Of a DNA stretch of 64,000 nt, positions 22,901-35,050 are shown in pieces; the stretch's first letter is position 1, and each line of letters begins with the position of its first letter. Below the pieces are notes generated by a model, which was not told the DNA's origin, did not search any database, and worked only from the letters and a program-made list of their open reading frames with translations. The translations under genes were made by a program, and so were the position numbers. Source of the stretch: Megaleporinus macrocephalus (Eukaryota; Chordata; Actinopteri; Characiformes; Anostomidae); the NCBI GenBank assembly GCA_021613375.1, contig CM038718.1, forward strand, positions 44,329,725-44,393,724, given 5' to 3'.

Positions 22901-23732
22901 TTCTATTTCCTCTTATAGGGTTTCATGGTATTCTGTTGTGTTGGTTTAGCTTCTAAATTGCTGGAGCTTTTTAATTATAGACCAACAAACAGCTCTAGAA
23001 GCTACTCAGCACTGGAGCGCTTTTTGGACCTGATTTTAAAAGTTTGTTTTTGGTTGTATTTCCACCTCCTGGCCTCGAGCTTCTGACTTTAACACTTCTC
23101 TGTACGTTTATTTCGTAGGTTGGTGCTGAGAATGGTTACGAAGTGAGTATTAGCTCTGGTAGCTGAGCCAAACTCTGCTTACTCACCATCTGTTTCATTC
23201 ACGTCTCATGGTGGATTGCTGTGACGCTTCCATGGCCGGGTGTGGACAGCTTTGTGGATGCCGTGTGCAGTACGGTGTTGTTTGAAACCGCTGGCCGACG
23301 CTTGTTTTGATGGCCGCTGAAGTGAAACGAGGAAGCGTCGTCCAGCTTTCCTCGTTTCAGCTTCTTAAGCTGCTGGGGCCCACCATATGTATTCTCCATA
23401 TGTATGCTTTTACATAGTGGTAAGACTGGTGTAGGTCTGCTTTGAAGCATCAGAGCTTGTGTTAAGGTGTTTATTGCGGGGATGTCATGGACTCTTCTGG
23501 TCTTTATCTTTACTCCTCTAAGATGTGTTGGGGTACAAGCTGTCCTTTCTTCATTCTGATACTGAGAATCCAAGTACAGAGCAAAATTACAAAGGCACAA
23601 TTCTCTATTACAACAGAAAGTGAATGAAATGCTAATGTCTACCTACATCAGACCAACATGCTTGTTCTTCTGTGCACTGTAAGGCTGGACCAGGACACAT
23701 AGTGTTACTGATGTAAAGCACCACTTTTATGA

Positions 23733-23794
<62 letters not shown>

Positions 23795-26700
23795 TACCCC
23801 TCAAAAGTTTAGGATCACTTTAGAATTTCATTTCATGCAATTTTCATGCAATTCACAAACAATATTGTCCATTTCACAATTAATATAAATGTATCAGATG
23901 ATTTATAAAGAATAAAAATGTTTGTATTAAAGTCTATTTTTGTATAGAGGCTTATTTTGCATATAGTCCTATTATCAGTAATTCTCAGTCCTCTGTCTAA
24001 ATCTCCTGGTACGGCCGCCAATCCAAGTTAAGGATGTTATTGGACTAATTGGTTGTTAGGACACTCAATTGTGATGCACAGCTGAAAAACATTCTACTAA
24101 TAAGTGAGTATAAAAGGGAGAACAACATTCTAGGTTAGTTTAGTATCTGAAGATCAGCAGTTGATGGCTTGCTGACCGACTCACAATGACCAGAAAGAAA
24201 CAACTTTCTTTAGAGACCCGTCAGTCCATTGTTGTGTTAAGGAAGAAGATACTCCATTAAAACAAGAACATTTCACTGTGATCCCAAACTTTTGAGCGGT
24301 TGTGTGTGTGTGTATGTGTGTATGTGTGTGTATATATATATATATATCTCCTTATACAGCATAGTAGCTGTTACTACTTCATGCATTTTACAATCCAGCC
24401 AATGCAGATTACACACAGCACTGAGAGTGAGAACAGACATCCTGTTCTAAGCATATTTTACAGACTAGGATGGTGGTTTCAGATGTGGTTGAGTAACTGG
24501 CTGTTAGAGAGGTTTGCTTGCTCTCCACATAGGACAGTAGGGTTTATGTCCCGCCAAGAGAAGCACTAGTTAGGCCACTAACACTCCATTCCCACCAATT
24601 GCATCTGAGGTAGTTTGATCAGTTCTGTCATCAGAGCCCTTAGCGATGTTCTTATGATGTATGATATGACTTTCCACAACAGTAGTTGGCACCATGCATG
24701 CAAAGTCATCACACATTGCCACACTTTGGTTTTTTTTTTTGTTTTTTTTTTTATAATTTCAGCTTAACTGGCTCATGTGGTGGTCCTACTTTCATCTATT
24801 ATAATTTAAAAGTGCATAAGCAGCCATTATCAAGTTTTACCTTTTTCCATGTTCATAAATATATTCTTATACATTTGCTTCATGGCTCCAAAGCAAAACC
24901 AAAGAAGCACCCTTCAGACACCAGACATGTCCTAACACTATCGACTACATTTAAGGTTGAGGTGGACAAAATTGTTCCAGTTCATTTTCACTGAAGTATA
25001 ACAGTACAAGTCTTGTTTTCTAGGCTCGGATTGTAGAACCGGTTGTACGCTGGTCCTGATATGGCTTCAGTTGGTTTGTTATCATGTCTTAATTTTCATA
25101 AAGCTAACGCTGTGTCAGCGTTTAGCTACTTGCACAAGTGCCTGCACTGGAAATGTAAGTGCTGAAGCAACCATGAAATGAGCCTTAAACCTGTACATCT
25201 ATGCCAATCCACTTTGGACCTGTTATACTATAGAAGGGTGTCTGTGTGTCCTTAAAAAATCTTAATATGTCTAAAATTGTATTTTTTTTTTTTTTATGAG
25301 TCAGTAGTTTATAACGCAGGGGTGGCCTTTGATTACCAAGAAGCGGCTAGGAAGCCAATTTTATGCTTTTAAAATTGGTTCTGTGTGTCATTTTATGCCC
25401 AAAAGTCATTTTTCTGATATGTAGAAGTGTTAGATACAATTGGTGTTATATAAATACCACAAGCCAGTCATGCTGTTATTTTACCCAAGAAGCTGCAGAG
25501 CCTCTCGGTTTGTAGGCAGAGACTCTAATGTTGCGTAAAGCTGCTGGCTGAGCAATAGTGCTACACACCGAGAGCCGCCCACTCTCCATGCAAGTCTAAT
25601 GACTAACAGTTAATCCCAAAAGACTGGCTTTTCCTTTCCCCTTACAATCTAATGTCACTATTTTGGCAATAAACTCTACTAACATACCTTAGTCTGCAAC
25701 TCTCCACATGAGGTGAGGGAAAACAGTATAACATTAATAATAACACGAATACCTTAGTAATAATTTCAGGCAGTATTCCAAATGAACTGTTATATCTCTT
25801 ACTACTATAATAGATAAACATTTATAAAGTGAAGAAACTTAGACTGTGTCTGCTTGGATGAGCTAAACAGGAAATCTCAGTTTATTTTTGTCTGTTGCCA
25901 TTTTTATGGTTTGTTTGTGGTAGTTCAATGCAAACATCTCCTGATAGCGATATAGCTCTAAGTAGAGATGGAAGGATCGATCGGCTATGTATCGGTATCG
26001 GACGATTTTTAATCAAAATATGTGATCTGTGATCCGCTGATATTTCTCAAATTTAGCCGATCCGGAGAGCCAATCAATGGCATTAAACAAATGAGCCTAA
26101 TTTCTGTATTTCCAGTTTCCAGGAAGTGAAGCCTTCAGTGAAACCCCCTCCGGGCAGCTCCCTGCGATTCCTATCTGAACCACTAGGTGGAAATACATAC
26201 CCTTTTGTTTTCCACAGACTGACTAAAAATAGATAGAAAGCATGTTTACCGTATAAACTATGTTTATTTAATTAGCTTTTTTCATTTTAAATTAAGAGTC
26301 TAAATGTAATGATTACAGTATTGGGGATATTTGTTTGATTTACTTTGTTTACTTACTGTTAATTTTGTTAAAAAATATTATGCTGTTTTACATGAGCTGG
26401 TTAAAAATGGTAATAAACCAGTTTAGACCATGTTTCATGACTTTCTTGTGCTAATAACTACATGTAGTTGATTGGTCCATCTCTAGTTCTGAGTGCATCA
26501 TGCATGACAAGTTAAGCTAGCCTCTACATATACTCAAAAATGTGTTTATAGGTGTAAAGAATTCTATATTTCACTGTATTTGCACTTTGAAACAGCAAAT
26601 TAGATCTTAAACCTGCACTATGTAAGATTTGGGGATTTGGAGACCTCTCTGGCAGAAATGTGTAGTTGCATGCAGTGTGCTTGAGAGTGCTTTGTGATCG

Positions 26701-29332
26701 AGACTGATGAAGCTGATGATGCGAGCACATTAAGAGCGTATGAGAACTCGCCAAGTTCGAGTGTGTCGTTGCAGGAAGGAAGTGAATTTTGTACTAGGTC
26801 ATCCTATCTTCTCGGCATCTGAGACTTGGACATCCAGCCAGCTCTGTGATGTTAATATGTAAAGATGTGTGATGTGCTCTTATATTTAACTTAAGGAAGC
26901 TTGCAGACACCCCATATAAGCAAGGTCATTCTTAAGGACTGACCTCCTCTCTGAAACTTGGCGTCCAGCAGTAGCAGGGTACACGTACGTGATGCCTCCT
27001 GTATATTCACATTGTAGTCTGTTGAGTCATTGACACACTATCCCCCACCCTGACCCACTTTATGGAGGCATAATTCCACTGTGGCTACAGTTTAATTTGT
27101 GGTTGAAATCCTTTGGGCTTTGTTTGGCATGTGACGTCGTACCTCACCATAGCGGGTTTACTTTAATATGAAAATGGCTACCGCATGTGCTTTTGGGAAT
27201 AATTTTCTAATTTTTTATTTTTGCTTTCCATTCCTGTTGGTTCTTGTTTGGTATATAAGGTCCCATGTTTTAAATCCACAGTGGATCAGACACTATATGT
27301 TGCTTTAGTAGGATTTTTGTGTGTGTAGTGTTCTAAAAGAGTGCCATTCTTTCTTTTACTAAGTCTAACTATCCTTTATCTCTCATTCTGTCTCTCCCAG
27401 AATGCTTCAGACATGCCGGAGACCATCACCAGCAGAGATGCCGCTCGCTTCCCTGTCATTGCCAGCTGCACTCTCTTTGGCCTCTATCTCTTCTTCAAGG
27501 TGAGCAACATCATCTAGGATTGAAGCAGTTATCACACTATTTAGAACTAAAGTCATGGCTATCCTGTTGTTGTAGGGGTGTAAGAAAATATTGAAATATT
27601 GAATATTGTGATATTATGTTTGGTGATATTGTATCGATTCTCAAACACAGTATCAATACACAGATTCCTGGCAGACAGTGAATCAGTGTGTGTTGTGTTC
27701 AAACCTCTGACCACTAGATGCCAGTGTTGTAATCCATTTTTAGCTCCACTCCAACATTAACAAGCAGCACAAGGGCGCAATGCTATTGTAAACATTGGCA
27801 AACCTGTTCATATAGTGGTGTGTTTTAAAAGTAGGATTTGAGAAATTACAGTTTATCACTTTGCTTGCAGTATCGCAGTATATAGTGATATTGAATCGTG
27901 ACCGTTGTATCATGATATGTATTGTATCGCCAGGTTCTTGCCAATACACAGCCCTAGGTTGTATAGAAATAATTGCATTAATGTGTTTACATGACTGTTA
28001 TAACTTATTTCACTGTAACTTATCAGTAAGAACCCTGATTAACAGAAGGTCTCACTAAAATTGTGGTTCTTTTCTTTTTCTTGTTTCAGATCTTCTCTCA
28101 GGAGTACATCAACCTGCTATTATCGATGTACTTCTTCGTGCTGGGGATTTTAGCTCTGTCACATACAATGAGGTAGGAGCTGCTCATGGCTTAAACGTCC
28201 TTAACAGCTGAAGTTTTTACTGAAGTTCTAACTGTGCCTAACGTAGCCTGCAGTGTTAGAGTATTAACAAACTGTTCATTTCTCTTTCAGCCCCTTCATG
28301 AATAGAGTGTTCCCTGCTAATCTGCCCAACAAGCAGTACCAGCTCCTTTTCACACAGGGGTCCGGAGAGAGCAAAGAAGGTGAGTATAGAGTTGATTATA
28401 TAGTTGATGGAAATAAACTGCTGGCAGTCTATTTAGAATATTAGCACCGTTATCTGTTCAGCAGTCTTGGCCAGTTGTGTTATTTTTTAAAATTTGACAG
28501 TACTCGGCAGCGTCCCCGGTTAATTTGCATGCTTGTTTCATAGTACTGTTTTGATTTGATTCTATTTGGCGAGGCTGTTGTGGTCATTTTAGTTATGTGA
28601 TGAAAATCAACGTTGACTAATTGCTGATGATGTCATGAGTAAAACCACAGGGAAGACAATGTTTCGCAGCAAGCGACCCTAAAGATCCACGGCAAAGCCA
28701 TCGAGCCCTGGATCACATAACTATCCTTTAAGGGAACTGAGCATCTGGATCAAAACCAGAGATTTTTTTGTGTTAAATTTGTATCTGATTTAGGCAAAGA
28801 TGCTCGCTCGTAGTGCCAGAATAACTGGAAATATGATGTTACACTTTACATTTTTATATGCTGTTATGACTTTTGTGTTGTAGTGATTGGAAAGCTGGGT
28901 GTAGTAATGTTAGTATCTGAGCTCTGTAGGTAGGTGGAGGAATGTTGGAAGGGGCAGTGACCAGTGGAGTTTGGCTTTGTTGTAATAGATTGCATTATTA
29001 ACCGTATGGATCAAGAATTCATAAAGACCTGTTGCCCTCTCTGAGACATCCATGTTGTTAGAGTCAATGTTAGCACTGGGGCGACACGTCAACATAACTG
29101 ATTGCGAAATTTCGTCAATTACCATAACGTCCATTGATGCATCGTAAAGATGGCCGTGCCTACTGAAAGCATGGATTTATCCGTAGCGCGAGCTGCAGCT
29201 ATAAACAATCACTCACGTGAGTCTAAAGTTGTGGGAGTGTTTCACACAGAAACACAACAGTGTGATGATCAACAGTACAACTGCTATACACGAGAACCTA
29301 AGACTGTTCTGTTATATGTATATGTATGTATG

Positions 29333-29428
<96 letters not shown>

Positions 29429-29941
29429 AATCATCCATTGGTTGCAAATCGTTAGGTGCAGCCCTAGTCAATATCAAATGTAAAGCTTTATCACAATAAA
29501 GTTGACAAGTCCACAAATCTTTGCATCCCCTGCTAAAACCTGGCTCCCCCTACAGTAGCTTTATTGCTGTCTGGATATGATAATTACACATTTTATTACA
29601 TCCCCTGATAAACTAATCACATCCAAACTTGGACACGCAATCACCTCGTATAGACGTGAAAGTGCAAGTGATACACAAACACATTTCGGCCAAGATTTAA
29701 GTCAGCCGGAGGAGGATGGAAGTGGAGAAAGCATGGTTTAAAGACGTTCTCAAACACTGCAGGAAATGACTTAGATTTGCAGGACGGTATGTTTTGGTGA
29801 TTGTCACAGCAGTGTTGTGTGTATTTGTAAGAAATGGTGTACGTGCTGAAGCTGTTTCCAGTGAGAGGGGATACACACAAGGTGCTGAGTGATGTTAATG
29901 AGATGGAGAGTGAGGGAGGGTGGCGGTTATAATCAGGAAAT

Positions 29942-29972
<31 letters not shown>

Positions 29973-32900
29973 TAGCAGCATATGGTGGTTACAAGCTGTG
30001 CTCAGAGCAGTAGATAGATACTCTGCAGATGTCTGTGTTAGAAACTGAGAATGAGGTACCAGAGTATTGGTGCTTGAGTGAACTGATTGTTTCTCGAGTC
30101 TATATTTAATGTGATGAACTCATTGAAATGTTTCACCGGAGCGCTAAAGCACGTCTGCTTCTTCCTGCAGAAATAGTCAACTATGAGTTTGACACCAAGG
30201 ACCTGATATGCCTGGCGATTAGTAGCGTTGTGGGCGTCTGGTACGTCCTTAAAAAGGTACAGTTCATCTCTGCAGCTCTGTGATGAGTGTGTGCATCCAC
30301 AAATTACTAACATTTAATATGGTCTCTGACTGACCAACTCTGACTGACCGCATGGCATTTGTCTAAAGTACTAGTTTTAAGAAATGCATTAGGTCCAGCG
30401 TGTCTGCTGAATGACCATGTGTTTTATAAGCACTCACAATTGTTCAGTTGTAAATCTACTACTATTACTACCACTGCCAATTGGGGGTGGGCGATTATGG
30501 CCCTACAATAATATCACGATATTTCATGCTATTTTTGCGATAACGATACTCTTGGCGATATGACAAAGCATTGAATAAAAAAAAAAAATTTCAAGAATAC
30601 ACTACTGCAACAAAATGAAAATTATTTTTTATTATTGCATATGATATGATATGGCACACCCCTAACTGAGATATTAAAAAATACAAGAATTCATCAGATT
30701 GTAACAGAAGTCAATGATCCAGAATGGCACGATACTAAATAATGCACTCCAAATATCTCCATATATCCAGGACTGAAGTAAAATGAATGATACTGGAGAG
30801 ATAAAATCTGTCTCTAGTAAATATATAATGGGAAATGAGAAAAGTGTGAATTTTTCTTTTTCTAAAAACAGTAAAAAGTAGTACCTGACGTGATAATTAG
30901 GGATGGGTGATATGGTGCTATATTTCAGGGTATAATATCGTTTATGATACTCAAAATTATATTATTGCGTACGATGCGATATAGCACACCCCTACTGCCA
31001 ATAATAATAATAATAATAATTAATAATAACGGGAAGAAGTCAGAACTGAATCTCATTATTTATCATGAATATCTATATATTTTTTCCAATGTTTTCCATT
31101 TTCTGTGTATTTTAAAGAGTGTATAAAGTGGTTTCGAGCTCTTGGTGACTATCTGAAGGATAAGAGAATATAAACTTTTAAAGGACAAGGACTTTACACT
31201 GACCCTGTACCACAATTATTTGTTTTATTTCAATCATAACATTTAACACATCACAAAAACAAAAGTTTCAGTTGTGACTGTTTAAACATTCACATAGAAT
31301 CACACATTGGAAAAAAAGTAGTATTGGCATATTTAGGATTGTCATTAAAAGTTTTTCTATTCATCTAACCCTAACCCAGAATTATGCATGACATAAATTA
31401 CACACATTTACAGATGTTTACCCATCAGTGTGTCTGCAAACTAGGAGTCACTTTCTGGTCAGTAATCCTTGTTTTGTTTTTTTGTTTTTTTAAATTGACA
31501 GCACTGGGTGGCCAATAACCTGTTTGGTCTGGCCTTTGCTCTGAATGGAGTGGAGCTCCTGCACCTGAACAACGTCAGCACTGGCTGCATCCTGCTGGGG
31601 GGTCTGTTTGTGTACGATGTGTTTTGGGTAAGTTTGTTAACACTTTATCTGAAACTGTACGTACACCGGTGTGTATTCAGTGCCATTGTACAGACGTTAG
31701 TGCACAATATGCTGCCAATAATAAATATTCACTGGAATTAAGTAGGACGGTTTAACTGCTACAGGAGATATGAAACAATCTTGTTCTGCAGAACTTCAAC
31801 AAATCCTCTCCTGCCTTTGCTTCTAGGTCTTTGGCACCAATGTCATGGTGACTGTTGCAAAGTCGTTCGAAGCCCCAATTAAGTGTGAGTACATGTTTTA
31901 TTTCAGATGGATGGTAATGTCTGTAGTTCATCTGTTTCTCTGTATACATTGTTACCCTGTTCTTCAGTGGTCAGGACCACCACGGAGCAGATGTTATTTG
32001 AGTGGTGGGTCATTCTCAGCACTCCAGTGACACTGACATGGTGGTTGTGGTGGTGTGAGTGGATCAGACACAGCAGTGCTGCTGCTGGAGTGTTTAGACA
32101 CCTCAGTGTCACTGCTGGACTGAGAATAGTCCACCAACCAGCAACATCCAACCAAAGGTGGGCTCACTAAAGGGCTACAGAATGTATTGCTTGTTGCTGA
32201 TCAGTGAGATCAGCTAGACCAAAGTTTTTAGATACAGGTGTACTTCTTCTAAGATGAGCTTATTTGAGCCAGGCTTTAGTAATAATCTATCTAAAACTGA
32301 CTTGGCCTTTCTGTTTGCTTTCACAGTGGTCTTCCCACAGGACCTGCTGGAAAGGGGGCTGGAGGCCAGTAACTTTGCCATGCTGGGTCTGGGAGACGTC
32401 GTCATTCCAGGTACTTTTTAAACATGTCACAACATGTGGGTTAGAGCTGCATATTGTTGGCTAAATGGTGAGTGTAGACTCACTTAGGGCTGTGTATTGG
32501 CAAGAACCTGGCGATACAATATGTATCGTGATACAGCTTTCATGATTCAATATATCTTTGCTTGATATATATATATATATATATATTGCGATTTTTCAAA
32601 TCCTACTATTAAAACACACCACTATATGAACAGGTTTGCCATTGCACCCTTGTGATGCTTGTTAATGTTGGAGTGGAGCTCCACCTAGTGGTCTGCCAGG
32701 AATCTGTGTATTAATACAGTGTTTTTGATAATCGATATAGTATCAATATAATATCTTGATACTCGATATTTAGATATTTTCTTACACCCCTAGACTCACT
32801 GAAGGCTACAGTACAAAATTGCAATGCTTCTCTTACTGTGAGCATCTTTACCACAGTTTCAGTTTTAGTGTTGTTGGGTCACATCAAAAATCGATTCTTT

Positions 32901-35013
32901 TGTTCGTACTGACCCAGTTCAGTCATAACCATGTCCCATTATTGATTCATCAGTCTATTCGTCAGATATTTTGTGTATGACATTTGCAGTAGAGAGCAAA
33001 GCTCTCTGTTTACCATTCGGTCTACGTCCCCACCCTCACTTATGGTCATGAGCATGAGGGCAATGACCGACAGAATGGGGTCTCAGATACAAGCAGCAGA
33101 AATTAGCTAGCTTTGCAGGATGGTGGGCCACACTCTACTTGATATAGTGAGGATCTCAGTCATCCTGGAGGAGCTCAAAGTAGAGGTGCTAGTTCTCCAC
33201 ATTGAAAGGAGCTAGTTGAGGTGATCTGATTTAAATGGCCCCTGGCTGCCTCCTGTTTGAGGTTTGCCAGGCAGGGTCGACTATGATGAGATTTCGAGGT
33301 TGTTCCAGGACCTGTTTGAGGGTTTTATATCTAAGCGAGCCTGGAAGTGGCTTGGGATTCTCTAAAATGAGCTGGAGGTTATTGCATAGGACAGGGCTGT
33401 CCTGGCTTTTCTGTTTTTCCTACTGCGGCAGCAACTCCAGCTGGAGTAAGAAGATGGACATTTGCCTTTGTCTGTATTATGTAATCCCATCATAGGCACA
33501 TGTTTCTGCTACTAGCTCTTTTTTTAAGTATAGTATATGTCAGATGGCATGTGTTTAGAGGCTAACCCTAGAGGTGATTATTAGGGGTGTAAGAAAATAT
33601 TGAATATCGTGATATTATGTTTAGTGATACTGTATCGATTCTCAAAAACACAGTATCGATACACAAATTCCTGGCAGACAGTGAATCATTGTGTGTTGAG
33701 TTTAAACCGCTGACCACTAGATGGCAGTGTTGTGATCCATTTTCAGCTCCACTCCAACATTAACAAGCAGCACAAGGGCGCAGTGCTATTGTAAGCATTG
33801 ATAAACCTGTTCATATAGTGGTATATTGATTGGTGACTGCTGATATGTATTGTATCGCCAGGTTCTTGCCAATACACAGCCCTAGTGATTATAGTTGATA
33901 CACACATACAGGCTAGCTATACTAATTTACTTAATTTAGACTTAATTTACTTAATCTAGTCTCCTTAATTAACTTTCTCAGTAAACCGTTTTAAGTTGAG
34001 AAATCTAGTAAGCTGTGTTTCTTTTTGTGCTCAGGCATCTTCATTGCTCTGCTGCTTCGCTTTGATGTCAGGTAAGGTTTCTTAGATCTTCATCATTCAG
34101 ACCAAATAGATTATTAAACAGATTTAAAGACATGGAGTGCCTTTTTCTTTACTTGGGCATGAAGGTAGCAAACACTTGAGGTTGTACATTATGAATAAAA
34201 TCAGTAGATCATCAGGACAGTGATTTTATTCACTGTACCACCTGGCCTCAGGTGTCTACTACCTGTATGGTAGATTTGCAGAGTAAACCAAAACAAGACC
34301 CAACTTCTATTGCTTTAATAGCAAATATAAAACTCTTACTACCTATTTTCTACTCTCATTTCCTCCTCCCAGTCTGAAGAACAACTCGCGGACGTACTTC
34401 TACACCAGCTTCCTTGCCTACATCTTTGGCCTGGGACTCACCATCTTCGTCATGCACACGTTCAAACACGCTCAGGTGAGAAATAGAGAAGCTAAGAAGG
34501 TAGCAGGGGAGAAGGGCCCTTGCCAAGCATTATTGATGAGTTGTGTTTTGTTTCCCAGCCTGCTTTGCTCTACCTGGTCCCAGCCTGCATAGGATTCCCA
34601 GTGGTGGTTGCCCTGGTGAAGGGAGAGCTCACAGAGATGTTTAGGTGAGTGGCTGCAATGCTCTCTTCTCACTTACTCGTATAAGATCTGTGGATGACGT
34701 GTGGCCCGGCCAGCTGTTTGGTCTACAACCCACTGCATGTATAGGTTTGCCAGTGCTTATGTTAGCAGTGCACCCTTACACTACTTGTTGGAGTAAAAGA
34801 CTGTAATGGTGAAGAACACTGACATCTAGTGGTCAGGGGTTTGAATGCAACACAAAGTGAACCTCTGTCTGCCGCAAAGCCTTGATTGTAAACTATAGAT
34901 AAAAATCTGTAATGTGTTTTTAAGAATCAATGTCGTATCTCGCTCTTGCCCCAAATAAGTAAGCGTCTTCTTATAAAGCGCTATATAAATAAAATGTATT
35001 GTTGTTGTTGTTG

Positions 35014-35050
<37 letters not shown>

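Larger units (their letters stand above)
19965..27400 (+). other. hm13: hm13 intron 1
   Basis: A 7.4-kb intron. It contains a family-S copy (20470-20640), local duplications (20870-21180 and 22315-22760), the microexon candidate, a Tc1-like element (23787-24303) and a hAT-like element (25963-26485). From 26500 to 27400 I see nothing beyond the splice acceptor region. Confidence 0.85.
28380..30170 (+). other. hm13: hm13 intron 4
   Basis: It holds the third BED-bearing H2 element (29074-29467), a long (AT)n run and an (AG)n run at 29947-29972. The remainder has no recognised content. Confidence 0.85.
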
